Positions 12,293-25,408 of a stretch of 64,000 bases of DNA are shown here, piece after piece. Position numbers and translations under genes: made by a program. Within the stretch, counting starts at the first letter, position 1, and every line of letters begins with the position of its first letter. The notes below the pieces were generated by a model. The model was given only the letters and a program-made list of their open reading frames with translations, did not search any database and had not been told where the DNA came from. The stretch comes from Bolinopsis microptera (Eukaryota > Ctenophora > Tentaculata > Lobata > Bolinopsidae): assembly GCF_026151205.1 (NCBI RefSeq), contig NC_087079.1, positions 16,734,945-16,798,944 of the forward strand, given 5' to 3'.

Positions 12293-14385
12293 AGCTCCAT
12301 TAAATGTATTGCAGCTATAAGATTGAGAGAGTGATACAGAGAGTTTCGAAATGTCACTGCAGTGTCCTTAATCTCGGTACATTTGTCAGATTATAGTGGT
12401 AGTTGTGGGGGACGCCAATTTTGGAGGGAGCTGTCTACTGAAGACCTGATCACATAGTGTGCAGTCCCAGGGTGCACATATTCTGTGGAGTGTGTTTAAA
12501 TTACCAATCAGCGCTGGCAACAAGGTCACGTGACTTGCTACTAGCCAATGAGAGCGCGGGAAAGTCAGGTGGTCTCATGAGAGAAGTGAAGGTTGCACGT
12601 AGTCAGCCCCAGAGGGGTGTCGGTAGTGAACAAGAGTTATAAGTTTAATGCCATTAAACCGCAGGATTAAAATGATTATAAAATTAGCGCGGGGAAAATG
12701 GTTGTCTACAAGTGCAGCTCTGAGCTGGGGATTAAGTGAAAGTGCAGGTCGCGACTCAGGGGAACCTCCGGTATTTCCGCATACCTAACATTCCGAGCAT
12801 AGTTTGATAACATGTTGCCAATATCACCAAGCATGGGTAAACTGTTGTCACGTGATTAGGTTGTCAGCCTGTCACGGGTATTAACAAGGAAGTGACATAA
12901 TGGTTGGGGAGCCGGACAGATGAGAGTACTGCTGGTGGTGGGGAGCTCGATACACTGAGCTGGTGGCCGGTGGGGAGCCGATACACTGCTGTCTGTTACT
13001 AGCCCGGTTATTAGGGCCTGTCAGCGTTTATAGCTCACGTTTAAAATTCAGTTTAGGTAATGATGAGGCACAGGATAAAGTCGACAGGGTGTTTGAAAAC
13101 AGCGACTAAATGGTAATTAGCTTGCCAGATTAGAAAAATAACGAGGAAACTCTGCATGATTAAGACTATTAATGCAGGATCGATTTAGGCTGACGCCTGA
13201 CTTCGTGGTTAAATTAGGGAATAATGAAGGCTCAAGAGGGATGTTAATAACTTAATTTCGTAGACTAAATTAAAGGCAAGAAGACTAAATGAACCGATCA
13301 CCATCAACAATAAAACCCAAGCACCGACTATCACGACACAAAATTTAACAGGGAAGACAAAAAATAATTGACCAAGGAAGAAAACTTTCCGTCTCCTGTT
13401 AAAACAAGGCAGTTTAAATTCCAACTAAGGACATGCAAGTGTAGCCGGGATGTCTCAAGAAAGATAAAGACCAAGCACCCAATCAAGAGACGCTACAGAA
13501 GCTAATTCCCAAAACAAACACCATCTGAAGCTGTGTTTGGACAATGGCCCTCCTTGACAGCCCTATTTAACCCAATCAATTGAAACAGGAAGTGTTGTGA
13601 TTTGGTACAAGCTGCTCTTTTCGTTCTGCCCCCATTTGAAATCCCGCTGACGCAAATTGGGAGATTAACGAAAATTGGGGCTAAAGTTGGACTTAATGGG
13701 TGATCGGGAAGCAAAAAATCATAACTTAAATTCCGGGCAATTCAAACCACCTCATCAGCAGCACTTTTACACGTCATTCAAATTATTTTCCTGCAGCTTT
13801 TCCCCTTCAAAATTAGCTGTCTTATTTTCTCACAATCTCTCTCTCCCATCCCCACAGTGTCCACAATGACTTCTCCAAAATTAACACGCATATTTTGACA
13901 GGTTGATTTGAGTGAGGACTGATAATAAAAGGTGGCTGTAATGTGACAGGGCACAAACAGCGTGTTGTCGACAGGTTTTTCAGCTGATCTGATGGAAAAG
14001 TGATATCTCTCCCAGAACTTGTAGGAGCTCCTCCAACCAGCAGGAAGGTTGACGAGTTTAACCTTTAGGTTCCTGTATGAGAGGTATTTTAACTGGTAGA
14101 GAGGTATTTTAGCTGGTAGAGAGGTATTTTTAAGTGTTGGCGTGATAATAAGGGGTTTTTTCCTCGCTGTTTCCTGAGAGAGACAGTCGTGTCTAAATGA
14201 GGCCCGAGAGAAACCTGTGCAGGGACACATCAATTATATCTAAAAGGGTGAAAAGGAGAGCAGTGATGTATCTCGTGTCAGTAGTTACAGGAGGTCGTGC
14301 TGTCCATTATTGAGTAATACGTTAGAGTGAACTGTTGCGAGGATTATCAAAATAGGACGCTGAGTAGATCAGAGGACACTGACTT
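12293..14385. other. Gene-free stretch with CCAAT/E-box cluster at 12505-12570
   Basis: No recognisable gene. Around 12506-12555 there are CCAATCAG, GGTCACGTGAC and GCCAATGAG motifs, a compact promoter-like cluster; another TCACGTGA is near 12848. A 151-codon frame at 13778-14233 (minus) shows no protein-like motifs and contains a local GAGAGGTATTTT repeat. Confidence 0.4.
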
Positions 14386-14653
14386 GTTAGTAACTTAGTT
14401 AGTAACTTAGTTAGTAACTTAGTTAGTAACTTAGTTAGTAACTTAGTTAGTAACTTAGTTAGTAACTTAGTTAGTAACTTAGTTAGTAACTTAGTTAGTA
14501 ACTTAGTTAGTAACTTAGTTAGTAACTTAGTTAGTAACTTAGTTAGTAACTTAGTTAGTAACTTAGTTAGTAACTTAGTTAGTAACTTAGTTAGTAACTT
14601 AGTTAGTAACTTAGTTAGTAACTTAGTTAGTAACTTAGTTAGTAACTAGTTAG
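14386..14653. repeat. 12-bp tandem repeat (TTAGTTAGTAAC)n, about 22 copies
   Basis: Almost perfect head-to-tail repeats. Read on the minus strand the unit is GTTACTAACTAA, which contains TACTAAC, the canonical intron branch-point heptamer. No adjacent exon was recognised. Confidence 0.95.
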
Positions 14654-17600
14654 CCACCGTGGTTTATTGATATATAGCCCTTTTTATTATTAGTTCCTAT
14701 GTTGTCTAGATATTCCTTGTTAGGGCACATTCCTTGTTAAGCTGTTTTTGGAACAGAAAGCAGGGGTAAGCTAGACAAATTCTCACAGAACCAGACAAGA
14801 AAGTTGAAACTGTTTGGAGATAAGAAGGTAGCGTCCAGAAAATGATTTTTGAAAAGGGCAAAACCAAAACGGTACCAGACCCAATAAATTGGCAAACTAC
14901 TGGAACAGCCAGACTACCGTCCATGAAATGAGTTTAAGCATGACAAAAGGAAAAATGATCGTGGAGAAGTAGTAGTAGTCGTCTGCCCAATGATCTATGA
15001 GGTCTGTCTGAACAGACAAATCCAGGATACCACGTGACCACGTGACCACCCTCGAGTTGCCGTGACGACCAACAGAAATCCAGGGAAATGTCACGTGGGG
15101 GATAATGACCACTGAGAATGGTGGAATGAACCCAGAAACACGATCAAGGGAGGAATTAACAATCCCGGTTTCTAAAGTACATCAGAATCACATTATATTT
15201 AAAGAGAAAAGGTAAAGGGGCATGCAATGCAATTTTGATAATATAATTTGATACAGTTGTTGATTTTCAGTAATCAAGTGGGAGTAACACTTCAGGGTGA
15301 CATCACCAACACTTCCTGGACAGACAAATGAATACTAATTCAAAAGTTAAGAATCACTCAAGAGTCAAGATAGCTATTCATTCTCAAAATAAAGCACACC
15401 TAGTCATGTAAACAACACGTGAAGTCAACTTGGTACAGTGTCCTGGATTAACTTCAAGTACAGTCATACACCATGGCCGCACAGTGGTTACCTCCAAATC
15501 AGATCTGACTAACTCGATTGAATCTGTTTCCCGCAATTCAACACAAAAAGTAAAGGCCGTGATGGAATTACAGGTAATTGAAATTTGGCTACACCTCCGG
15601 ATCCTATGGTCAACATCCACCTCCCACGAGTTTTATCATGGTCCACCGATTTTCTCTCAACGGACAACCGTGGACAAAAAGCTGACAGAAATCTAATTTT
15701 AAGCAACGAAATCTCTTGGCATCTCTGCAGTACTAAACCGAATATCGATTAAGGTAACGATTCACCTTCAGAAGTTCAGAAGGACACAAAAATAGTCACG
15801 AAATAGGGACCGTGTCGCTAAAGATAAAGAATTACTGGAATTGGTATTTTTACCACCAAAACATATTATGTCGGTCTACCTGAGTAGAACTTAATCACAT
15901 GTTGTCCTCATTTATATCAAAATGGAGGGGGAAAATATCCAGGGAAATTAGGATCCGATACGAGACAAGGCATGATAGAAAAGCTGATAAGTGATAAGCT
16001 CATGCATGAAATGCGAGTTAGGAAGTTGGAAAATGTCCAGAGATTCCTGTTCACAGATCTTGTTCCGCAGTCAGTTAAACATATTATCACATTTAACTGG
16101 ATCTCATCAAACTGGCGTCATACAGCTGAGAGCTGACGTCAAAACGTTCAGACCCAGGGGTGAATCATTGTTTAAACTGATACGAATCGGAACTTGACCG
16201 ATTTATCTTATTAGATTATAAATTAACAACATTGTTTTTTTTTCAGCGAGCAGCAATGCATGAAATTTGAACAGTGAACTGTGAAAGAGGGCACCAAAGA
16301 TATGAACGGCGTGATTCAAAAAGTATGACAAAAATAATTGTAAGACAAAAGAACCTGATGCTTTCACGAAAATTACCAATGAATGCAGCAGACACAAAAG
16401 GACAAACGGATAAATTTTATCACAAAGTTCAGCTCGGTGGTATGCAAACAATGCCAGATCCCAGGAAAGGTTAATAAGTTCCCCCTAACAAGTAATCCAT
16501 TGAAAAACATGCTCCCCAGCAGTTAATTAATCCAATTTTCGGATACCCCCCATTGTCTTGATGGACTGTGTGGCAGTCTCGGTAGTAATGATATTACTTC
16601 TGACCCCCAGGTAATCGTATCTCGTTTTAAACCGCAATAACATATACAAATCAATGACCGGTTGGGCGATGGGATTACCGTGTTATTTACTGGTGAGCAT
16701 GACCTGGTTCCCCTAGTGCCGGCTGGTGAGAAGAGTTTAACTAGTGTTTATTTGGGGAGTTCGACAACCCGTCATTCTCTCTCATAGTCCATTGTTAGCA
16801 TTCACTGGGAAAAAAGTACACACAAACTAAATTATCAGACATTTACAACTCGGATTAGCTGTTAAGATGGAGATATGATCATTTCTCCGCCGGGGGAGGG
16901 AACTTTAAGCATACAAGTAACGAGTTCCAACGAGAAATCGTAGACAGTGTTATTTTAGGGGTGACATATTACCCCTTCCGGCCTGCTCTTGCAAGTCCTT
17001 GGCTGGACGCGAGTTCAGACAGCCAATTGGCAATGCCAACCAGAAATATCTGCTTCCTTATTGGACGATGCTTGGCATGTGGCCAGACGATATTGCAAGC
17101 TGATTGGTCAATTGTTGGTGCGTGACGTTAAAGGAACGATTTCATTGGTGGTTGTTGTTGAGATGTCATGCACAGATAGACAGAAAAGTATAAGCAGCAG
17201 CGCACGGGGAGGATTTATTGACAGATTGAAATTCCCATAAAGTTAACATCGTCATAAATGAAGAATAGAATGTAGAAACAGGACATGATCCGTGATTGGA
17301 CACGCTTAATGAGTCACGCTCTAAATTATCTTTCATTAGAATATAATCTAAATATAGAACAAAATCTAGAAATTTCCACGACCAAGTCAATGAAAATAAC
17401 CAGGTTTATAAAGTAAAGCAGTAAAGTTCAAAGAACCTAGATCCAGGAGTTGGCTGGTTTTCACTAGACATCGAGGCGACCGTGGTCCGAGCTGTCTGCA
17501 GGTAAAAATGCAATTCTTTCAAGTGCGAAAATACGAGAAAGCAATTAGGGAACGTGGTCCATCAATCAGGACGAACTCTGTGTCAATTAACATGTGTTCA

Positions 17601-19269
17601 GATAACACATGTTACAGCGTCACCTACTGCAAATGTGACCTTGTTAATCGGGCAACCATGACTCAACATTATACAACTCGAAATACTAATAAGTGGATAA
17701 TATGTCTGCTGTCTGCGAATAGAAATGTGGCGTCTCAATATCTTATCACAGAGGTAAATCAGAGGTAAATGGAACTGCAATTAAGTATCCGATTCTTCAA
17801 ACAGTAAGTATATGTGAAAGGCGTGGCCAGCTCTCACGGGACTATGGACACGCTGTATCAGAGCTGCACGTGCGTGCGCGCTGGAACACTATTTACTCCA
17901 CATTTTACTCAAAGTATTGTCGCATATTTTGTAGGGTGTGGACAGAGTAGAGACAATTCAATGTGAAGTGTGGGACTAGTATAGACATATGATAATTAGA
18001 AACGTGACCGTATTATAATTTCTGAATTGATGCGACATATCCTTCCATTGGAAGGCTTCCAATCCCCGATTACCAATACCAATACTGCAAGCAGTTTTAA
18101 TTCTCACAGGCTACTGGCTTCATATAAATATAATAGCTCCGTTTTTGGAATAAATGAATAAATTGAATAAGTTAAATTTGATACATACACTGCAACTTCG
18201 CTACACTTCGCTCGCACAAACATTATCACGTGACTTGGGTTTTTTCCGTTTTGCAGCCGAACAAATACTCTAACCCTAACCATATAATAACCCTTCTACT
18301 AGCCTGTCACGTAACCAAGACATTTTTTGCGGATCAGCGTCCAAAAATACAGATCAGCTTTTTCTCCAGCATTTTTAAGAATTTTGGAGAGTGATTTAGT
18401 GGGAGCGTCAACTGTTCGGAAGTACTATATATTATTTCATGTTATTCAAATGAAACATGAGAAAATCCTAGTATTCTATTCATGAGGCGATTCGTGGTAC
18501 TGGTATTATACTGTATACGAGACCTCACGCTGACGCAGACGGTCAATTGAACGTCGATTATAATCATCAACAAGAAAAATGAGCACCGAACACTTACGAC
18601 TTATAAAGTCATAAAGTGACTTGCGTTCTTTGTTGAGACTTGTGAAACCTTTATGAGTTAGGTAGCGTATGAAGCAAAAATAATTACCGAAAATTGAACA
18701 TACTGTCTGGCGTCCAATGGTCAGATTAACTAAAAACCAACTGTCGGATTATCTTAGAGTTAGCGGACATTGCGTGAACAGTCAACGGACATAATTTGAA
18801 CAGACAATAAAATGAACGCTGTGATTTCCAGCGTCCGATTAATGTCCGTTCAAATAAAGTCCGATAAGGTTAACCCTTAATCTTATATCGAGGCCAGTTT
18901 ATGCTGTAAGTGTAGGTTGGTTAATGATAATTTTTTTAAATTTGAAAATTCAATTAATTATTATATATATAAATCAAGCGTTACATTTCAGCCATGCAAA
19001 ATAACAATGACATATTTTGATATACTAATTGATAAATGGTAGTGGTACTGCAATATAACTATAAGTTGCTTAATCATAATATTAATAGTGTGGCCGAATG
19101 ACAACTAACTAAACAAGAAAAATAAACCTGATTATATAATATTAATAATTAATTCGGCTGACCAAAATATAGCAAGAGCCACATTAACGTTGGGGCCGTC
19201 ATAAATGATATCATCGAATTAAATTTAATATTTATATCACAAATATTTGGTAAATTTTACTCACGTTTT
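14654..19269. other. Gene-poor region, scattered E-boxes
   Basis: No protein or RNA gene could be supported over 4.6 kb. E-boxes occur at 15031, 15039 and 15092, in a local group, and at about 15416, 17865 and 18227. CCAAT/ATTGG motifs cluster at about 17028-17150. A copy of the ATCGGAC MITE family lies at about 18748-18873. Confidence 0.4.
18748..18873. mobile_element. Second copy, ATCGGAC MITE family
   Basis: It contains GGACATAATTTGAAC and ends with AATAAAGTCCGATAAGG, matching the element at 7938-8117. Ends and TSD are unclear. Confidence 0.3.
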
Positions 19270-20548
19270 AAGACGGTTTGGTACTGGTAGCCATGACGTA
19301 TGTTGGAGCGATGTACTGTTTCGTTTGATAGCCACGTTATATCCAAGTGACCAACTCCAAGTCAGGGTAGAGCTAGAACATAGAAGTAGAAGTACGGATG
19401 TAGTTGAGCCGCGAAAATACTTCTGGAACTCTGAAAACATTAATTGTAGTTGTAATCAACAGTAAACTTGGTTTTGGAGGACTTCGCGCCGCTTCGACGC
19501 GCCGCGCGAACTAGCATTCTTGCTTCGCATCGTCGATCGTTGCTCTGCTTCGCAGAGCAACGATCTCGATGGGTTGACATCGTCAACCAAACTTGGTTAT
19601 ACATGACAATGATGAGACATAACCAATTGGTAGAAGTTACTAATTGAAAATTCTCTTATCAATATCATCTCTTTAGTCTTTACACTTTAAAAATCATGGA
19701 CTCACTTTACATGGTCTGTTTAAAAGTGAAGCTCTGAGACGACAGTTGCTTCCTCTGGTGAATCTACTCCAGCCCATTCTGCCGTTACGACAGTTGCTTC
19801 ATCTGGTGAATCTACTCCAGCCCATTCTGCCGTTACGACAGTTGCTTCCTCTGGTGAATCTACTCCAGCCCATTCTGCCGTTACGACAGTTGCTTCCTCT
19901 GGTGAATCTAGTTCTACTCCAGCCCATTCTGCCGTTACGACAGTTGCTTCCTCTGGTGAATCTACTCCAGCCCATTCTGCCGTTACGACAGTTGCTTCAT
20001 CTGGTGAATCTACTCCAGCCCATTCTGCCGTTACGACAGTTGCTTCCTCTGGTGAATCTACTCCAGCCCATTCTGCCGTTACGACAGTTGCTTCATCTGG
20101 TGAATCTACTCCAGCCCATTCTGCCGTTACGACAGTTGCTTCCTCTGGTGAATCTACTCCAGCCCATTCTGCCGTTACGACAGTTGCTTCATCTGGTGAA
20201 TCTACTCCAGCCCATTCTGCCGTTACGACAGTTGCTTCCTCTGGTGAATCTACTCCAGCCCATTCTGCCGTTACGACAGTTGCTTCCTCTGGTGAATCTA
20301 CTCCAGCCCATTCTGCCGTTACGACAGTTGCTTCCTCTGGTGAATCTACTCCAGCCCATTCTGCCGTTACGATGTCTTCTTCTACTCCAGACGATACTGC
20401 TACAACAGATCCTATTGTATGTAATTCTATCGACGGAACTGAAGCATACCTAAACCGACCATCTCTAGTACCTTTTTTGCATTCTAACTTTACCCGGGGA
20501 CCTCAGGCTATCATGTTTATAAATCATGTTTATAAATCATGTTTATAA
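19270..20548 (+). CDS. Possible mucin-like gene, last two exons (partial)
   Basis: A non-repetitive frame runs through about 19290-19461 (it includes YPSDQLQVRVELEHRSRS and ENINCSCNQ) and has a GTAAAC donor after 19461. A second frame from about 19735 encodes 13 copies of a 16-residue Ser/Thr/Pro-rich unit (AVTTVASSGESTPAHS), then a unique tail (SSSTPDDTATTDPIVC) and a stop near 20546. Phases of the two exons are compatible, and the only indel in the array is 6 bases and keeps frame. PTS-rich repeats are typical of O-glycosylated mucins. No start exon or signal peptide was found. The alternative frame of the array is also open (rich in LLPLVNLLQP), so the coding frame is an inference. Confidence 0.35.
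19741..20369. repeat. 48-bp tandem repeat, about 13 copies
   Basis: The units begin ACGACAGTTGCTTCCTCTGG and differ by single bases (TCCTCT/TCATCT). One unit has an extra AGTTCT hexamer. Unit length and indel are multiples of three. Confidence 0.95.
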
Positions 20549-20566
20549 ATCATGTTTATAAATAGA
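20516..20566. repeat. 13-bp tandem repeat, 4 copies
   Basis: ATCATGTTTATAA is repeated four times, directly before a copy of the dispersed GGCGGAATGACAGGCTGAGC motif. Confidence 0.85.
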
Positions 20567-20697
20567 GATTCGGCGGAATGACAGGCTGAGCGCGGCCCAG
20601 TAAATTCTAACTGTGCATCTCTAGTCAGCCCAACCTACTGAAATGACTTTGCTGTGATGATCGCTGGACGATGTGACAACTTTGATGGAGAGGGCAT

Positions 20698-20885
20698 ACA
20701 ACACACATAACCCCGGCATGCGCAGGGATTATATTTCAATTTTTCCCGCGACGCGCGGGAAAAATTTATAATAATTTCGAGTGCGAAGCACGAGGGATTA
20801 TTATGAAAATAACCCCGACGTGCTTTAGCACGAGGGGCCGGGGTTATTTTAATATAACTTAAGCGTGCCGGTGTTATGTGTTATA
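20698..20885. mobile_element. GC-rich MITE-like foldback
   Basis: Approximate terminal inverted repeats are CACATAACCCCGGCATGC at the left and the complement of GCGTGCCGGTGTTATGTG at the right. Internal hairpins are visible (CCCGCG/CGCGGG; CCCCG/CGGGG). No ORF. Confidence 0.45.
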
Positions 20886-23800
20886 AACCCCTCCGGGTTA
20901 GTGCTAGGACCAACAAATTTGACATTTTACTCTTAATTCTAGCTATATGAGATCATTATGGAAAATATGAAATGGAATTGGGGACTTCCAAATAAATACA
21001 ACTAAGGTACTATGACTTTTGAAATTGGCGTTATATCTAAACACTATTCCTCAGTCAGAACGTTGAATGAATATGAATATCGATAAGGGGCGTCGAGTTA
21101 AGCCTGGCAAGCGATAAAAGCTAATAATGATATCGTGTCATGAAGTTCATCAAAGTAGACGACTATAATACATGGCTTATATCAAACTCGACAAAATTAA
21201 CCGAACCGGACAAAATCAAATGTAACCGTCGAGACAAGTTTTGGAACTGGTCCAATTAATGTAAGAGTTTAAGTAATGTAGTGTGCTGGAGTTTTGCCAG
21301 CGCCTGCAATTAGACCGATACGTAGATCGAGTGTATTTATAGTTCTTACGTTAAGCCATAGGTCACGTGACATTTTTTACCAATGCGCGTCGTAGTAGTT
21401 AGTCACGTGATACACGTCATCAAAACACGTGACAGTACGCGGTTGAAATTCTCATGGAATATCAAAACAAAACAAATCTTGTTGAGCCAAATTAGCGGGG
21501 CGGGATTATAATACTATAATACCTCCGCCACTGAGTGCTGCGCGCGATAATTCCCGACAGCTTGCTGGAGGGAATTTGCGGGCACGAAGTTGCGGAGGTA
21601 TTATATTTTATAATACGTTCCGGTTCCGATTGCAGAAGGGGTGTAATCCGATACGTGCGCATCATACAATAAAGTGTCTAATATATAGAACGCCAGTGTT
21701 ATTTGTTTTGAAACTTGCCGCCAGCCAGTCTGAGTCTGGGCTGATAATACCCTCGCTTCTCTTGCGGGAAAAATGAGCAAATTATCAGCCCTCGGTGTCC
21801 CCGAGTTTTAGTGGATATAATTCCCGGAAGGTATTATAAAAGCTGTGCCGGGGTTATTTATTCAGCGGGAAAAAACTAACAGCGGGAGCCGGGATTATCA
21901 GAATCTATTTAGCGGGAGCCGGGATTATCAGAATCTTATTCTATCCCGGAGGGGTTTATAAGTACAACATGGTTATTGAATATGATGTTGAGTTTATTTC
22001 GGTCAGTGCGCTTAATTCTTCTGTGCTATTAGTTGAGCGATAATTGAACATCTAGACGGACTCGGGACTCATTAAAACTTTTTAAGTTCCCGCTTCATCT
22101 GCATAAAATCATACAACATTGCAATAATGCAATGATGTCGGCTAAAACTCCCCAAAATGATAGGAGTGATTTATTTTTGAGGCCGTAGAAAGTCTTCACA
22201 AAAGCAGCTGAAAACTCTCAGTTACAAAGAAGAGGCATCCGTTCCAAGAAATGGGAAGACCCGGCCCTAAAGATTTGGCGGAATGACAGGCTGAGCGCCG
22301 CCCAGTAACTATTACTGAGACCATTAAGATTTTAAACTTCGGATCAGTATTGAGCAGATGCTCCTGAAAACTCGTCAACATCGAAAGAAATAACTTAACG
22401 CTGTTTTCAAGACTTTATGACTGTTAACGTTCTGATATGATATATGCACGGTGTACCATATAGATAAAAATATATGGCACTGCTTGTGCCTTTATTTTGG
22501 ATGTATTACTATTAAGTATTACTATTAGTGAACGATGGTCCCCTAAACTATTGGTATTAATTTAATTTCAGTAAATAGTTCTGCAGGGGAAATGGAAAAA
22601 CCTTTGAGTAATTCTCCATTTTATGCCACTTTATGCCAATTTTGGTCATCGAATTACGTATGTGGCACTTTATTTGTGCACTCTAACATGTTTATTTACG
22701 CATACCAGGCTACACAAAGCTTATACCAAGCTACTAGAGGCTCATACCAGGCGACTAGAGACTCATACCAGGCTACTAGGGCCAATATCAATTCGACAAT
22801 TTTGCCATTCAAATTCCACTCAATTTCACTGTGACTGTGAGTGCGACAGTCAATCTCCATACGTACTTTTAAAGGCAGACTCCCGCTTCCGAACTCGTAC
22901 TAAGTATTGCATACGGCCACGTGAGGCCTGCCCTCCGAGATCGCATTACAAAAGGGACGCCTCAGCTCCAAGATTGTTTTCAGCTTGGAAAGGCAAAACG
23001 TTTATTACCAAATTTATGATATTTGAAAAACAACTAACTGGCCATGACTTGAAGCCAACATGACGATCTGAATTCTGACATGAAGCCACTTTTTTAGGGC
23101 GCAGTTTATATCTCCGCCAAAAGCACACTCCCCAAATTTTAATTTTTTACCGATTTTCGAAATACAAATTGGACAATTTTCGTTAATTATGTAATCAAAA
23201 TTTTCGTTTTTTAAACCAATTTTCATTTAGTAAGTGCTTTGCGCTTATTTCATTCATTAATCCGTTGTGATAGCTTTTAAAATATAGGGTCTTGAATACT
23301 GGGGGGGGGGTCAAACCTTGATTACGTAATATAGGGGGGGGGGGGGGGTTCGGTCTTGATTACGGTTGATTACGGAGGGGGGGGGGGGGGGGGTAAAAAT
23401 TGCCAAAATATTGATTACGTAATATGTGAACGACCCCTTATACAAATCACTTAACATACATTTCTTGTCAGAGAATTCGTGTCCTAGTTTTTGTTGTCAA
23501 ACACTTACCGTCCAAGTTAAGCTAGGGAACACTCATGGGCATATTCCTTTGGTTCCAGTTGGTGTAAACTTAAAGCACAGTTCATCATTTGGAATTCCAC
23601 TGAGTTGATAATCGCGACCACATATTACAGCAAACTGTACATATTACAGCAAACTGTACTAATCTCCGCAGTTCAACCGAGACATATACTATAACTAAAA
23701 AATTATGTTAATGTTCTGTTCCTGACTGGACGATAAGCACCACAGTCAGTTGGGGGAGAGACCAACACACTATCAAGATTGTTTGACTATCTTACCTGCT

Positions 23801-24276
23801 GTGTTTTGTCGTACTCTACTCTTCGCTCAAGTTCGATAAGTTAAGGTGAGGATTGCCTCGATTTTTTGGTTTCAGCCCTAGGTCAAGAGCTGTAGAACCG
23901 TAGGATCAAAATATGTATTGCTTGTTGCTCGCATTCTAAACTATAAAAGATCGATTTTGAGGGATATGGAAGTGTTTATAGGTTCTGAAACCTAGCTAAA
24001 TCGATTTTTCGTGCAATTTTAGGTTAGAAACGGTCCTCAAAATAAGTTAATAAGAAGGTCGATTTCTCGGTTATTTTTGAGCTTTCGTTCAGAAAATAAT
24101 TCGGGGCCCTCAAAAGGGGGTAACAAGAAGGCGTTACAAGTGTTACAAGCCTTCTATAATACAAAATATGTATCACCTCATCAGCCTGCCTAACATGTGC
24201 TCACTATTAATGTAAACAAACAATGATCACCTCCCCGCCAGTATCCACATCTATAAGTATAAGTCTCGCTATATAG
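20886..24276. other. Gene-poor region with GC-rich foldbacks and poly-G runs
   Basis: 21497-21975 repeats GCGGGAGCCGGGATTATC and paired TATTATA-flanked GC blocks, resembling the foldback at 20.7 kb. E-boxes lie at 21364, 21404 and 21426. The GGCGGAATGACAGGCTGAGC motif recurs at 22271-22310. Poly-G runs lie at about 23300-23390. An 18-bp repeat (ACCAGGCTACT-like) occurs around 22704-22775. No gene was recognised. Confidence 0.4.
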
Positions 24277-24450
24277 AACATCGAGAACCCTGATACCATC
24301 AAGTCCCTGGGTAACAACACAATAGAGCACGTGGAAGACTTTGTACCTATCTTGGTTCTAGAATCAGAGACAGTGAGAGTGATATCAGGGTTAGGAAAGG
24401 AAGAGCATGAGGAGCATTTGGAGAGATTCCCGGATGATGGTACATGGTAA
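24277..24450 (+). CDS. Candidate terminal exon of an unknown gene
   Basis: A 58-codon frame is preceded directly by an AG acceptor (CTATATAG) and ends in TAA. It begins NIENPDTIKSLGNN and ends ERFPDDGTW, with an acidic, soluble-protein composition (EHVEDFVPILVLE, GKEEHEEHLE). I do not recognise the family. No upstream exon was identified. The opposite strand is also open for 83 codons, so the coding strand is uncertain. Confidence 0.3.
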   Translation, partial: NIENPDTIKSLGNNTIEHVEDFVPILVLESETVRVISGLGKEEHEEHLERFPDDGTW

Positions 24451-24898
24451 ATTTCCAAAACTTTCTCATTTTCCAGAGGATATATTCCAATTCAACACCT
24501 CCAAATTTCAGTACACAAGTTTCCGAAAGGGTACTACTGTCTGAACGGTACTGCCGGATACAGGCCTGACGATACTAGTGCTGGACTCAGATGCGATCCA
24601 GAACTGATTAATATTGGCTGCAATTCTGAATTCTATTGATGTTTCTGATGTGTAACTGCGATGAATATTTAGTTTCAGATTTTGGCCTGGCTCAATGTGA
24701 ATGAGAGCTAATCGTAATTATAATTAATTCCGTAGGCTGTATATTAGGGATTTATAATTGTAAGCAGGTAATACACAAATATTTCGGTCTTGGAAAAGTA
24801 AATTTTTAGAAATTTTGTAAGTTAATAATTTGATTGACGTTGCTGATTCCTAAAAAAGGAATAAAGATAAGCAACGTAAACCAAATGAATACATACAA

Positions 24899-25045
24899 TT
24901 AAATCAATCGCTTGTCTTCATCTGCGTCACAATGACATCTTCTTGCTTCTCTTGGGCGAAATCTCTTGCTTGGCTGAAATCTTTTTGCTTCTCTTGGGCG
25001 AAATCTTTGTGTTCGGAACTTCACTCCCAGCTGTTCACTGACCAT
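24899..25045 (-). CDS. Small ORF, left-arm copy (48 aa), function unknown
   Basis: The ORF contains RFRPREA twice, separated by KRFQPSK, and a CHCDADEDK tail. It is identical to the copy at 27188-27334. It lies about 360 bases downstream of the 147-aa gene on the same strand and could be its 3' UTR, an alternative exon or a separate small gene. Not recognised. Confidence 0.2.
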   Translation of the reverse strand: MVSEQLGVKFRTQRFRPREAKRFQPSKRFRPREARRCHCDADEDKRLI

Positions 25046-25408
25046 GACTAAGTCGAATTGGTATCTCCTTGACAGCTCGACTAGCTGTAACTCTTCTTAC
25101 CTGTAATAAGTGGGGTAAGTTGAAAAGAACAAATGTAAATGTGAATCTATCATCAAACTGAAAAGCCGGCTGAAATCTTAATTACCTGATCTGAGATTAC
25201 CCGTTAAGTCTTCTTATAACTTTACCGTGTTCTCTTGAGGTCAAGCTTTGTAACTGTAACCGCGGCCAGTGTAACGTCGTTCTGAAAGAAATAGATTACC
25301 CTCCCTCTTACCCAAAAACCATCCCTATTCCCAAAAACTGAAATCGTTAAATTATTGAAAACTAGAAATTGTTGACGGAACATCAAATTGATCCAGTTAC
25401 AAAATCTT

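Noticed and set aside
10385-12357. Long ORFs of repeated VKCTLVPSSTINEVS or LGTRVHFTDTSLIVE on both strands
   Set aside because: They arise because a 45-base minisatellite unit is divisible by three and lacks stops; 41- and 49-base units break them, and no start or flanking exon supports coding.
13778-14233. 151-codon minus-strand ORF
   Set aside because: No domain, no codon pattern or homologue recognised, and it contains a local repeat; likely chance.
19746-20453. 235-codon ORF rich in LLPLVNLLQPILPLR
   Set aside because: Same array as the Ser/Thr/Pro frame; the hydrophobic frame looks like a shadow, though the choice is not proven.
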